Assembly (NCBI RefSeq): GCF_030297155.1
Contig: NZ_AP028068.1
Location: 1,922,001 to 1,986,000 of the forward strand
Direction of reading: 5' to 3'
DNA length: 64,000 nucleotides
Source: Vibrio sp. FE10
GTDB lineage: Bacteria > Pseudomonadota > Gammaproteobacteria > Enterobacterales > Vibrionaceae
Shown piece by piece: positions 17,370-25,540 of this stretch. Both the position numbers and the translations under genes were made by a program. Under the pieces are notes generated by a model, which was not told the DNA's origin, did no database searches, and worked only from the letters and a program-made list of their open reading frames with translations. The stretch's first letter is position 1, and each line of letters starts with the position of its first letter.

Positions 17370-17437
17370 GCGTATTGAACCAGAGAACTGGCATCTTGTG
17401 GAATGTTAGGGCTTGGCGTAAACCGTTTACCTAATAG
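17370..17437 (-). pseudogene. Relic fragment of a carbonic-anhydrase-like gene
   Basis: About 70 bases match the interior of the intact gene at 18433-19293 (there about 18637-18707), in the same orientation. The two share GCGTATTGAA, ATCTTGTGGAAT, AAACCGTT and AGTGCTTA in order; by hand alignment roughly three in four bases agree, with one indel. No frame survives. It looks like what remains of a second copy of that gene. Confidence 0.7.
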
Positions 17438-17472
17438 TGCTTAATATTCTCGCTTCTAGTTGGTGCAATAAC

Positions 17473-17503
17473 ACAAAAAAGGCGAACCATTGGGTTCGCC
17501 TTT
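17473..17503 (-). terminator. Terminator of the LysE-family gene
   Basis: AAAGGCGAACC and GGTTCGCCTTT form an 11-bp stem with an ATTG loop; read leftward it is followed by a T-run. It shares the GGCGAACC core with other terminators here. Confidence 0.9.
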
Positions 17504-17521
17504 CTACATGAAGAATCGTGC

Positions 17522-18148
17522 TTATCGATTTATCGCCAAATATGAGCCAGCCGCAATCATTATTCCACCTGCACTTTGATTTAATCTTTTATGAGCGCGT
17601 GGCGTTTTAAGTAAACTTGCCATTCTGCCCGCGCCCATTGCAATGAGCATTAAACCAGACATCAGAGCAACCGCCGCTAAGACAGAAACCAATATAATAT
17701 CTTGCGACTGCAAAACCGTCAGGTCAATGAACGTCGGCAAGAATGAAATATAGAACAAAATCACTTTCGGATTTGATGCTGAGATCAAAAAGCCTTGCGC
17801 GAAGCTGGCGAGTTCTGATTTCTGACTTTGCTTGGCTGCGAGCTCCGCTGAGCCTTGCACTTCAGGTAGGCTCTTAAACATCTTGTAGCCCAAGTAAATC
17901 AGATAAGCGGCACCAACGTAGCGAATCACCTCAAAAGCAAACGACCAGTTCTCAGCAATCGTCGCTAGGCCAAAACAGGCAAGCGCAAGATAAATCAGAT
18001 CACTGCATATCATTCCTAACGAAAGAGTGATGCACTTTCGCCAACCGTTAACCATGCCACGAGCTAAAATCGCAAATACGCCAGGCCCCGGAGTAATACC
18101 AAATATAAACATGGCAATAAAGAATGTAACTGCGCCTTCTAGTGACAT
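17522..18148 (-). CDS. LysE/RhtB-family amino-acid exporter
   Basis: A 208-residue inner-membrane protein with about six hydrophobic segments. The family signature FGITPGPGVFAILARG lies near the N-terminus. GFLISASNPKVILFYISFLPTF, with the conserved NPK, lies mid-chain. Members export amino acids such as threonine, homoserine or lysine; the substrate here is not evident. ATG 18148 is preferred over the opening at 18169 because GAGGG lies 7 nt upstream and the family normally begins this close to the first helix. It is a single gene with its own terminator. Confidence 0.88.
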   Translation of the reverse strand: MSLEGAVTFFIAMFIFGITPGPGVFAILARGMVNGWRKCITLSLGMICSDLIYLALACFGLATIAENWSFAFEVIRYVGAAYLIYLGYKMFKSLPEVQGSAELAAKQSQKSELASFAQGFLISASNPKVILFYISFLPTFIDLTVLQSQDIILVSVLAAVALMSGLMLIAMGAGRMASLLKTPRAHKRLNQSAGGIMIAAGSYLAINR

Positions 18149-18373
18149 CTGCCGTCCCTCAAATATCATTCAACATTATAATTTTCGAACGTATCATGGA
18201 GCCCCGATTCGGGTAAAGAACGTTTTTGTCTAAGAGCGTGTTTGACTAACAGCGTTTTAACTAAGAATGATTCACACGACTCATGTTTTGAATAAATGTC
18301 ACACGTAATTTCCTCACTAAGCATGCCCGCAAAGCTAAAAGCTAAACCCCACGTGTTTTTTGTTAATACACGA

Positions 18374-18400
18374 AAAAGGCGAACCTAGTGGCTCGCCTCT
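18374..18400 (-). terminator. Terminator of the carbonic-anhydrase-like gene
   Basis: AGGCGAACC pairs imperfectly with GGCTCGCCT around TAGT; read leftward the stem leads into a T-run of five. It is a variant of the terminator at 17473. Confidence 0.75.
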
Positions 18401-18432
18401 CAAAATATTGACTACAAATCAACGCAACAAGA

Positions 18433-19293
18433 TTAGTTCGCTATTGGTGACAACAACTCTGGGTTTACAACTATGTTTCTCACACCATGTGCGTGATCTT
18501 CATTGAAGTCGTTTCCTTCACACCAGTTGCCAACCGTCGCGATGTTTACTTTCGCCACTTGGGGTCTCACGCTCCATGTAACTTGGAAAGGCGAACCTTG
18601 CTCATTGTAACCTGGCCCCGTTGTAGAGCCTGCGTATTGAATCGCTGAGCCAGTATCTTGTGGAATATTCGGAGCTTGATGCAAACCGTTAACTTTAGAG
18701 TGCTTAGCCAATGCTTCGAAGTCGAGTGCCTTGTCGTCATTCACTAACACATAAACTTGGGTTTCAACACGCAGTTGCGGGTTGGTAATCGCATCGTTGA
18801 AACAAGCACCAAGGGTTTCTCCCGGTTCAACTTGAGCGGTTGAATACACGTAATGCACTTCGATAGTGTCGCCCGAATGCAAAGAACCATGATCGCTCGG
18901 ACAAACCTCGCCCTCAAATGGTTTCAGCTCAGCAGAACTCAGCTTGCCTGTGTATTTAAAGCCACTCTGGAAACCTTTACCATCACCGTTACCAGCGTAT
19001 TGGGTGAACTCACCACCTTTGTGTTCTGCGTTCTTATGGAAGTGAATATTACATAAATTCATGGCAGTTGAATCTGGCGCATCGGAAAACAGACGAGCGT
19101 TAGTTCCCTGCAAGGAACCCAAATCACGGGGGGCTTGTGGGCCGAAACCTTTACCTTGCGTGTTTTCAGACAGGTTCGCTCTTTGTTCAGCGATAACACT
19201 GTCTGCTACAGACTCATGGCTCGCGTCAGATGCGTTCGCTTGAGCCGCCAACATGGCCATCGCGACGCTTAAAAATACACTCTTATTCTTCAT
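18433..19293 (-). CDS. Secreted delta-class carbonic-anhydrase-like protein
   Basis: A 286-residue exported protein with a signal peptide ending at about ANA (residue 21). The centre has NLCNIHFHKNAEHKGGEF, whose His84, His86 and His91 look like a metal site. GDTIEVHYVYSTAQVEPG, CFNDAI and NWCEGNDF supply cysteines likely to pair in the periplasm. I recognise the pattern of bacterial proteins annotated as delta-class carbonic anhydrase, which would hydrate CO2 outside the cytoplasm. GGAAGAG precedes the ATG. A degraded copy of part of the gene lies 1.2 kb downstream. Activity is inference; an unrelated zinc protein is possible. Confidence 0.6.
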   Translation of the reverse strand: MKNKSVFLSVAMAMLAAQANASDASHESVADSVIAEQRANLSENTQGKGFGPQAPRDLGSLQGTNARLFSDAPDSTAMNLCNIHFHKNAEHKGGEFTQYAGNGDGKGFQSGFKYTGKLSSAELKPFEGEVCPSDHGSLHSGDTIEVHYVYSTAQVEPGETLGACFNDAITNPQLRVETQVYVLVNDDKALDFEALAKHSKVNGLHQAPNIPQDTGSAIQYAGSTTGPGYNEQGSPFQVTWSVRPQVAKVNIATVGNWCEGNDFNEDHAHGVRNIVVNPELLSPIAN

Positions 19294-19657
19294 ATCTCTT
19301 CCCTAGAATATTGATAACAAAACTAAATACCGGATTTCACGGCAAACATACTACTATGCTCACAAGTGAATATCAGACATTGTCTTTGTAAGATTAGATT
19401 TCACGGTTTATTTTGGGAAGAGTATTAAAACCCTTGATGCATATAACAAGTCAAATACGGTAAATACGGCGAGTCCATTCCAGAACGAACAAATACCTAC
19501 TTTGCTGACTGTCTCTTGACTCAAGCCGACAAACAAGCGAACAACAGCTATAGCCAGAACTAAAAGCAGAACTAATAGTAAGTTTCAGATATAAAAAAGA
19601 CGAACCACTTAGCTCGCCTTGTTTACTGATTCGATGTTCTTCGTTCGAGCTATTCGC
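19294..19657. other. Intergenic region with weak terminator
   Basis: There are 364 bases without a gene. At 19593-19620 an imperfect stem (AAGACGAACC / GCTCGCCTT) followed leftward by T residues resembles a decayed copy of the GGCGAACC terminators and would end the lipoprotein gene. Nothing else is recognised. Confidence 0.45.
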
Positions 19658-20089
19658 TCAACCATGGCCTGTGGCAAATATACCAAAGGTCAGAACGTTC
19701 AAGGTGTCTGTTACTCCCTCGAGCGATTTGATGACTTTCTTAGTCGGCTCGTTATTAAGTAATAGGTAACTTCCCAGCCCTTTCTCATTGTCGGTCTCGA
19801 CTTCACCTTGTTTCGCTGTTATTTGAGATGAGTGTACTTCAGACTCTTCGACCGCTTCTGAAACAGTTTCTGATTCTGCTTTAACGTTGGCACTAGTATC
19901 TTTAACTAAATCAGCACTTGCATCATCAGCAGACTCAGCAATGACGTTTAAATTCGCATCATCTTCGACACTTTTCGACAGAGTGTCTTCGTTGCTCAGT
20001 GTCTTCTCGTCGATCTGCTCATTACTCGTTGTAGAGCAAGCGGTTAAGAAAAACAGACTAACGATGAATGTGACTAGGTTACGCACCAT
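19658..20089 (-). CDS. Small acidic lipoprotein of unknown function
   Basis: A 143-residue putative lipoprotein. The hydrophobic signal ends in the lipobox FLTAC, placing the lipidated cysteine at residue 18. The mature part is a long acidic, Ser/Glu/Ala-rich and probably unstructured stretch (residues 20-105). The tail is GLGSYLLLNNEPTKKVIKSL and VTDTLNVLTFGIFATGHG. Asp at +3 is absent, so outer-membrane sorting is likely. I do not recognise the family. It stands alone. Confidence 0.7.
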   Translation of the reverse strand: MVRNLVTFIVSLFFLTACSTTSNEQIDEKTLSNEDTLSKSVEDDANLNVIAESADDASADLVKDTSANVKAESETVSEAVEESEVHSSQITAKQGEVETDNEKGLGSYLLLNNEPTKKVIKSLEGVTDTLNVLTFGIFATGHG

Positions 20090-20223
20090 GACGATAAGGC
20101 TCGAATTAATAAAACATTGTTCGATTGTAATTTATTTGTCTTGCTACATCCAGTCCCAAGTGGCTTAAGAGCGAGATTGATTGAATCTAAAGATAAAGTG
20201 GAAATGAAGTTTGACGCTAGAGC

Positions 20224-20610
20224 CTAATAGTTAGAAACCTCAATCAGATTACCATCAGGATCTCGAACATAAACAGATACGATTCTTCCCGTCGCACCGG
20301 TTCGCTGTACTGGCCCCTCTTCTATCTCTATTCCGTTCGCTTTGATATGTTCGATTACCTGTGTCATTGGTGTGCTGGTAATAAAACAAAGATCGGCACT
20401 CCCCGCTTGCACACGTTCAGCCTTTGGTTCGAACTCATTGCCTTGCTGGTGAAGGTTTATCTTTTGAGTACCAAATGACAACGCCAAACGACCTTCTCCG
20501 AACTGGATGGGCTTCATGCCTAACACGCGCTGATAAAAATCCACCGTCACGGTTAAGTCTTTAACGGTTAACACTAAGTGATCTAAATGACTGATTTCCA
20601 ATTTAATCAT
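20224..20610 (-). CDS. VOC-family (glyoxalase/bleomycin-resistance fold) protein
   Basis: A 128-residue single-domain protein with the vicinal-oxygen-chelate fold. LDHLVLTVKDLTVTVDFYQ opens the first beta-alpha-beta-beta-beta module and VSVYVRDPDGNLIEVSNY closes the second. His11 and the terminal Glu124 are candidate metal ligands. It resembles the YwkD/virulence-protein STM3117-like group. Substrate unknown. AAGG abuts the ATG at 20610, so a TTG nine bases downstream, before EISHLDH, is an alternative start. Confidence 0.85.
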   Translation of the reverse strand: MIKLEISHLDHLVLTVKDLTVTVDFYQRVLGMKPIQFGEGRLALSFGTQKINLHQQGNEFEPKAERVQAGSADLCFITSTPMTQVIEHIKANGIEIEEGPVQRTGATGRIVSVYVRDPDGNLIEVSNY

Positions 20611-20656
20611 CCTTGTTTCGTCGTTACTGAATATTGCGTGCTAAATGCCGAATAAA

Positions 20657-20680
20657 CCTTAGCCTTAGCCTTAGCCTTAG
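20657..20680. repeat. Tandem CCTTAG hexamer, four copies
   Basis: Four uninterrupted CCTTAG units lie in the gap between the VOC gene and the M4 protease gene. They are noncoding, and slippage could change the copy number. Confidence 0.9.
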
Positions 20681-20750
20681 TAACATACTCTAATGTCCAA
20701 AGTGCTAACACAAGATCAGCATACATCTTCAGCTCTCACTTTGAACGAAT

Positions 20751-20777
20751 GAAGGGAGCACGGACTGCGCTCCCTTC
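20751..20777. terminator. Hairpin downstream of the M4 protease gene
   Basis: GAAGGGAGC (20751-20759) pairs perfectly with GCTCCCTTC (20769-20777). It lies 43 bp past the protease stop. The T-run is weak. Confidence 0.65.
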
Positions 20778-20819
20778 TCATCAGTTTTAGCTAACTTAAA
20801 TCACTTTAAGTCGTTTTAG

Positions 20820-22886
20820 CTAGTAACAAGAACCTTCAAATACCCAGTACCAATAATTGTTGAACGGGTCAGCTCCCCAGTTATCCGCAGACGCTGTGAA
20901 TCTGTTGCCATAATATTGAATGGCTGTGCCTGCCGGATAATAGTAATTTGGATTCCACTCTTGAAGGTTATCGCACAAGCCTTGTGGCTCAGGTTCTGGT
21001 TGAGGCTCTGGCTGAGGTAATTCAAACTCTGCGCTAACGGCCACGTAAGCATCCATTGAGCTTTGAGCACCGTCCACCAGCACGTAGATATCCTCACCTT
21101 GCACGCCACCAAAACCGCAGTATTCATTGTTATCTGAGTTGGTAGAAGAGCAATCGTAGTCGTTTAGTGACGCAGGTCTGCCGATTGCGACATACAAGTC
21201 AACGTTGCCGTAACCATGGTAAGTCTGAATCCAAGCATCACTTCCAGGTGCATTCTTTAGAACGAACTGTTGCTGATCATCGCCACCACTCACAATGGGT
21301 GTTGGCACGTTTATCTCTAGCTCGACGACACCAGGTGTTGGAGTTGGAGTTGGAGTTGGGGTTGGGGTTGGAGGATTAGGGCTCGGATTTGGCTGACCAG
21401 AACCACAGTTTTGTACATCGATACCTACTTCGTTAAACGCAGATTTCACTGCTGAGGTCTCATAACCTAACTTTTCAGCAGCTTTGCAAACCCCGTTGGC
21501 ACCTTGTTGGAAATCCGAGTTTGGTGTCCAGTAAAGTTGGTTAGCGGTTGCGTAAGCCTTAAACGCTTTTTTGATACCCCAACTGTTGCTCGTGGCTAGA
21601 TGGTAGAACGCTTTATTAAAGATCCCTGAACTATGGTGAACATCAATGCCATTGTAATACTGGTTGATGTGACCGATAGACATACCATCTTGACTTGGGT
21701 TAATGAAGTAACGCATCGCATCACTATGTTTCATTACATGCTCACCCATCTTCCAATTGAAAGTGCCATGTACATATTCACTAAGCGCCGCAGCAGCTAC
21801 ATCAGAGAAAGATTCGTTCATTCCGCCCGACATACCACGATATTCAAGGTTTGAGTTTTGCTCAGTAAAACCATGACTGACCTCATGAGCAATCACGTCC
21901 CACGTCGCCAATGGATACATGGATTGGTTACCATCTCCAAACGTCATTTGGCGGCCATCCCAGAACGCATTCCCATAGTTCGAACCGTAGTGAACTCGCA
22001 TAGTAAGCTTTTGCTGAATAGGACGTGTGTTCAACCAATCTTGGTACATGTCGAACACACGTTGGCCAAAGTAGTGTGCGTCGTTCATTGGTGCATACGC
22101 ACCGTTAACTGCGCGATAATTATTGACGTTCTTACCGTAATTTCCGTTACAGCTAAATTGATGGATTTGCCCTGAACCTTGTTGGTTGTTCATGTTCATA
22201 GTCACAACGTTTTGGCTGTCCATCTGGCAATACGAGTTGACTTGGAATCCGCCAAACTGCGTGTTCGAGCCAAAGTAATAACGGCCACTTTTCTGGTTTC
22301 CACCCGGTCCTTCTGCCTCTATGAACGCAATCCCTTCCCATCGATCCAGTAACTCACCCGATTTAGCATCAACAAGCGTAATCGGTCTTGAGGGTGCCAT
22401 GCCCAGAGTCTGCAAGAAATCGACCTTATAAATCAGGCGCGCTTGTTGCTGTTCATCAAGCCAAATAAGAAGCTCGGTGTTAGGATCACGAATAGTCGCT
22501 GCGGCAACCCCTTTGTGCTGTGACTTTGCAATATCGACAGCTTGCTTTGCGCTAATCATTGGCAGTGTCGATCCAATATCTGACTCAATACCCGTTAATA
22601 CTTGGCCATCAACCGCTTTCGCAAAGCCCTTCTGAGAAAGATCAACCACTACCGATTGACCGTAAACCGGAATCCCGTAGTGAAGTTGTGTTTTACGTAG
22701 GAGTGTTGTTGTACCAGTATTCACTCGACTTGCATCTTGGTAAGCAAGTGGTTGGCTTACAGCGGTAAAACCCTGTGTTGTTTGATTGAGTACTGTAGAT
22801 AAATCGACTTGCGAGTAGTCGACAACATTGGCAGCTTGAGAAGTAAACGCTATCGGAAATAGCATTAGTAAATGTGCACCACGCAT
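20820..22886 (-). CDS. Secreted M4 metalloprotease with PPC and chitin-binding-like tail
   Basis: A 688-residue thermolysin/vibriolysin-type zinc protease. A signal peptide (about residues 1-18) is followed by the FTP/PepSY propeptide (to about 190). The catalytic domain has HEVSH (334-338), with the downstream GGMNESFSDV supplying the third ligand, and DVHHSSGIFNKAFYHL. A Pro-Thr linker encoded by hexamer repeats leads to a PPC domain (PGSDAWIQTYHGYGNVDLYV). After a second PEPQPEPEP linker comes a module rich in W and Y (LQEWNPNYYYPAGTAIQYYG to YWYWVFEGSCY) like CBM5/12 chitin-binding domains. AAAGGTG precedes the ATG. It is probably type II-secreted. Confidence 0.93.
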   Translation of the reverse strand: MRGAHLLMLFPIAFTSQAANVVDYSQVDLSTVLNQTTQGFTAVSQPLAYQDASRVNTGTTTLLRKTQLHYGIPVYGQSVVVDLSQKGFAKAVDGQVLTGIESDIGSTLPMISAKQAVDIAKSQHKGVAAATIRDPNTELLIWLDEQQQARLIYKVDFLQTLGMAPSRPITLVDAKSGELLDRWEGIAFIEAEGPGGNQKSGRYYFGSNTQFGGFQVNSYCQMDSQNVVTMNMNNQQGSGQIHQFSCNGNYGKNVNNYRAVNGAYAPMNDAHYFGQRVFDMYQDWLNTRPIQQKLTMRVHYGSNYGNAFWDGRQMTFGDGNQSMYPLATWDVIAHEVSHGFTEQNSNLEYRGMSGGMNESFSDVAAAALSEYVHGTFNWKMGEHVMKHSDAMRYFINPSQDGMSIGHINQYYNGIDVHHSSGIFNKAFYHLATSNSWGIKKAFKAYATANQLYWTPNSDFQQGANGVCKAAEKLGYETSAVKSAFNEVGIDVQNCGSGQPNPSPNPPTPTPTPTPTPTPGVVELEINVPTPIVSGGDDQQQFVLKNAPGSDAWIQTYHGYGNVDLYVAIGRPASLNDYDCSSTNSDNNEYCGFGGVQGEDIYVLVDGAQSSMDAYVAVSAEFELPQPEPQPEPEPQGLCDNLQEWNPNYYYPAGTAIQYYGNRFTASADNWGADPFNNYWYWVFEGSCY
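21337..21372. repeat. Hexanucleotide repeat in the M4 protease linker
   Basis: Six in-frame GTTGGA/GTTGGG hexamers encode the Pro-Thr linker between the catalytic and PPC domains. Copy changes would alter linker length without breaking the frame. Confidence 0.9.
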
Positions 22887-23286
22887 ACATCACCTTTATA
22901 ATTATGTTTTTATTAATTCACCAACTAGATGAACTAGCATCTTAACGATAGATATTGCACATAAAGAAATTAATCCAGTTGCATATGTGAGGTTAATTCA
23001 AAACATAATTAATGATGTATTTCGAACTGAGATATACAGCAAAAATTTATTTAAAATCTTATAGTTAGCTAAATATTGAAGTGTCATTTCTATAAATAGG
23101 AAGTGATAAATCGCACAGTAATAAGCATTAAAACCAATCCAAAGAAGTCAGTTGAACGATAACCTCTTTGGTGGTTTTAACACTGGTCGGGTAACCGATG
23201 GCGAAATCAGATCGCTATCGGGCACTCATCTAATGAATAAGTGAAGGATGAAATGTGAATAGATGAATAATAATCGCTGCAGAAAC
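22887..23286. other. Upstream region of M4 protease with a long inverted repeat
   Basis: These 400 AT-rich bases contain the protease promoter region and no gene. At 23128-23180 the arms TTAAAACC and GGTTTTAA, then CCAAAGA and TCTTTGG, pair to give about 15 bp with a small internal loop. This may terminate trpS, which ends about 107 bp away. Confidence 0.55.
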
Positions 23287-24309
23287 TTACAAGATGTTCA
23301 GGCCAAATAGTTCTTTAACATCAAACAACACGGTTTCTGTTCTTTCTCTCGATAGCTGCGTGCCTTGGCGCAAGATATCGATGAGTTGCGCTTTGTCATC
23401 CAACAATTCGGCTCTGCGTGCTCTAATAGGGCGAATCATCTCTTGTAGACACTCTTCCAATACCTTTTTAGTTTGGCCATCCCCTAACCCGCCTCTGCGA
23501 TAGCGATCTTTTAGTTCATTGACGTATTGAGTGTCAGTATGGAAAGCATCAAGATAGGTAAATACGATGTTCCCTTCTACTTGGCCAGGATCTTCGATTC
23601 GTAGATGATTTGGGTCGGTATACATGGATTTGACTGCGGTACGAATCTCTTTCTCGGTCGCACCAAGGTTAATCGCATTCCCCATCGATTTTGACATCTT
23701 GTTCTTACCGTCGGTGCTCGGAAGACGGGAGGCATTGCTAAGCAGAGGTTTACACTCATTTAAAACTGGCTTGCCCGCGAGCGAGTTAACTTTCCTCACG
23801 ATCTCATTGGTCTGTTCAAGCATTGGCAATTGGTCGTCACCCACTGGAATCAAGGTCGCGTTAAAGGCTGTTATATCAGCTGCTTGTGAAATGGGATAAG
23901 TTAGAAAACCAGCCGGAATTGAGCGACCAAACTCCTTGTTTTGAATTTCACTTTTAACGGTTGGATTGCGCTCCAAACGAGCGATAGACACAAGGTTGCT
24001 GTAGAACATGGTGAGTTCTGCCAGTGCTGGTAACTGTGATTGAAGGCAGATTGTGGTTTTTGTTGGGTCGATACCGACCGCTAGATAGTCAGCCACCACA
24101 TTAAGAATGTTAGACGAAACCTTGGCAGGATTATGTGCATTGTCGGTAAGGCCTTGCATGTCGGCAACCAATATCGTTTGGTCGTGAATATGCTGCAACG
24201 AAGTACGCTGCTGAAGTGAACCAACATAGTGACCCAGATGTAAAGGTCCCGTAGCTCGGTCGCCAGTCAGAATGATTTCTGGTTTGTTCGTGTTTTGAGG
24301 TGTTTTCAT
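23287..24309 (-). CDS. trpS: Tryptophanyl-tRNA synthetase, attenuator-controlled
   Basis: A 340-residue class I synthetase charging tRNA-Trp. The HIGH-like motif is PLHLGHYVG (residues 22-30), with GDRATG before it, and KMSKS lies near residue 200. Length is normal. The protein differs from typical enterobacterial TrpS (compare LTGDRATGPLHLGHYVGSL), so it is probably a second, inducible enzyme beside a housekeeping copy elsewhere (inference). GGAG before the ATG lies inside an 8-bp hairpin. A Trp-Trp leader peptide and attenuator precede the gene, indicating induction on tryptophan or charged tRNA-Trp shortage. Confidence 0.92.
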   Translation of the reverse strand: MKTPQNTNKPEIILTGDRATGPLHLGHYVGSLQQRTSLQHIHDQTILVADMQGLTDNAHNPAKVSSNILNVVADYLAVGIDPTKTTICLQSQLPALAELTMFYSNLVSIARLERNPTVKSEIQNKEFGRSIPAGFLTYPISQAADITAFNATLIPVGDDQLPMLEQTNEIVRKVNSLAGKPVLNECKPLLSNASRLPSTDGKNKMSKSMGNAINLGATEKEIRTAVKSMYTDPNHLRIEDPGQVEGNIVFTYLDAFHTDTQYVNELKDRYRRGGLGDGQTKKVLEECLQEMIRPIRARRAELLDDKAQLIDILRQGTQLSRERTETVLFDVKELFGLNIL

Positions 24310-24418
24310 GGGGTATCTCCAAGTAATAAAAGCTACTGGAGATAAAAAGAGACGACATTCTTGGTGACATTCTTAACTACCTTCCAGCAGCTAAAGAATG
24401 TGAGTATTCCGTGCTGCT
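24310..24418 (-). promoter_or_regulatory. Attenuator between Trp leader peptide and trpS
   Basis: Read leftward after the leader stop, AGCAGC can pair with GCTGCT (antiterminator-like). ACATTCTT (24394-24401) can pair with either of two AAGAATGT copies (24367-24374, 24355-24362), the second followed by CGTCTC and five T. A further 8-bp stem (24314-24321 with 24337-24344) buries the GGAG of trpS. These mutually exclusive pairings fit ribosome-mediated attenuation, with added control of translation. Confidence 0.65.
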
Positions 24419-24472
24419 CTAGATAGAGCACCACCAAAAGAAAATTGACGTTGAAGCGGAAGTAAATTTCAT
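24419..24472 (-). CDS. trpS leader peptide with tandem Trp codons
   Basis: ATG at 24472 opens a 17-codon frame, MKFTSASTSIFFWWCSI, ending at TAG (24421-24419). Codons 13-14 are TGG TGG, four codons from the stop, and overlap the first arm of a downstream stem (GTGCTC with GAGCAGCAC). TAGG lies about 10 nt before the ATG. Tandem Trp codons in a short frame directly before a Trp-tRNA synthetase are hard to explain by chance. They match the logic of the trp operon leader TrpL. Confidence 0.8.
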   Translation of the reverse strand: MKFTSASTSIFFWWCSI

Positions 24473-24481
24473 TATTAAAAC

Positions 24482-24522
24482 CTACCAATAATAAGGGTTA
24501 GCGACAACCCTTTTATTGGTAG
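24482..24522 (-). terminator. Strong hairpin upstream of the Trp leader
   Basis: CTACCAAT...AAGGGTT pairs with AACCCTT...ATTGGTAG (24482-24522), with GGTTTT on the leftward exit. It may end the nucleotidyltransferase transcript or form the 5' part of the trpS leader RNA, because the leader ATG starts only 10 nt later. Confidence 0.7.
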
Positions 24523-24605
24523 ACAATAAAACTAACGTACCGAAACCAGTTTTCGATGCGTTTTAAAACAGAAACCATTGAAGATGGATATCGTAAGTAA
24601 ATGTA

Positions 24606-25379
24606 TTAATTACATAAATAAATGATTCTAGAGCGCATAGCTTGGTTGACGTTAAAGTGAGCATTCAAAAACTCAAGCTGTGCCAGAGCCGATTCTGCCG
24701 TACGATCGTAACCTTGAGTGAAGGTTGGCAATAAATCAGCGAATTTAGGAAAGCGCGCCTCTAGCCTTCTGTCAGACATAAACTCATCGACAAATTCAGG
24801 TTGTGGGCTTTCTGTTTGATCCACAAGATCGATCAAACGATCAAGCGCGTAGGATTGAACAAACCGGCTCCCAGAAAGCTTTTCACCTCGATTATAGCGA
24901 GACATACCCACATAAAGATTGGTCAGTGCTTCACCGATGATCCATTCTTGAGAGTTCGTTTCAGGGACACCTTTTGTTGGTGGAACACAACATTGAGTAT
25001 CAAAGCCAGCTTCCTGCCAAACAATACGACCTTCAGCAAACGGAATATGCGCTAATTCGTGTGGTTCGAATACCGCAAACTCACAGAATATCCCATCGGC
25101 ATAAAGTACTTTATAGCCATCGACTGTGTTCCTTACCGCATAGTCGATTGGAAGAATGTCAGATAACCAATGCAAGCTATCTAAGAAATACTGCTTGTGC
25201 CCCGTTTGCACTATCGCGAAGAAATCCACGTCTGAATATTGATCCAATCGTTCCGTTTCAATGCCGACAGAACCTAGGCCTAACAAAGCATGCGCCTTAC
25301 CTGAGGCCCTTAAAGACTCTCCAATCGCATCTAAACGTTGTAAGAGTTTTTCTGGTGTATTTGGCTGTTGTGCTTGCAT
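24606..25379 (-). CDS. Nucleotidyltransferase-fold protein
   Basis: A 257-residue protein with the pol-beta nucleotidyltransferase signature LLGLGSVGIETERLDQYSDVDFF (GS and DxD), followed by a helical domain (EWIIGEALTNLYVGMSRYNRGE and YALDRLIDLVDQ). This resembles aminoglycoside or lincosamide nucleotidyltransferase-like and minimal nucleotidyltransferase proteins. The substrate is not known, and calling it resistance would be unsupported. ATG 25379 is preferred to the TTG at 25412 because a GGGAT lies upstream. It ends 130 bp before the trpS leader on the same strand. Confidence 0.75.
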   Translation of the reverse strand: MQAQQPNTPEKLLQRLDAIGESLRASGKAHALLGLGSVGIETERLDQYSDVDFFAIVQTGHKQYFLDSLHWLSDILPIDYAVRNTVDGYKVLYADGIFCEFAVFEPHELAHIPFAEGRIVWQEAGFDTQCCVPPTKGVPETNSQEWIIGEALTNLYVGMSRYNRGEKLSGSRFVQSYALDRLIDLVDQTESPQPEFVDEFMSDRRLEARFPKFADLLPTFTQGYDRTAESALAQLEFLNAHFNVNQAMRSRIIYLCN

Positions 25380-25540
25380 TGCTCTATCCCTATCAAGTTG
25401 AATGCCACTCAACCTAACTGATAATTAGAACACCTATGAAGTCTAATTTATAAAATATGTGTTTGGGATAACGATCTGCGCAACTTATTGCTTCGTTTAA
25501 ACTCACAAATCATCCACTAGCGTCCGACTTTCTATCCGAT

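Larger units (their letters stand above)
17101..17521. other. Intergenic region with gene relic, chemoreceptor to LysE
   Basis: These 420 bases contain the chemoreceptor promoter area (17101-17300), a degenerate copy of part of the carbonic-anhydrase-like gene (17370-17437) and the LysE terminator (17473-17503). No intact gene is visible. Confidence 0.6.

Noticed and set aside
24523..24605. TrpR operator upstream of the trpS leader
   Set aside because: CGAAA...TTTCG and a nearby GTACG were considered, but the central CTAG arms of the TrpR consensus are missing.
24606..25379. Antibiotic-resistance adenylyltransferase
   Set aside because: The fold signature alone does not show drug modification; there is no mobile context and no named resistance family is recognised.
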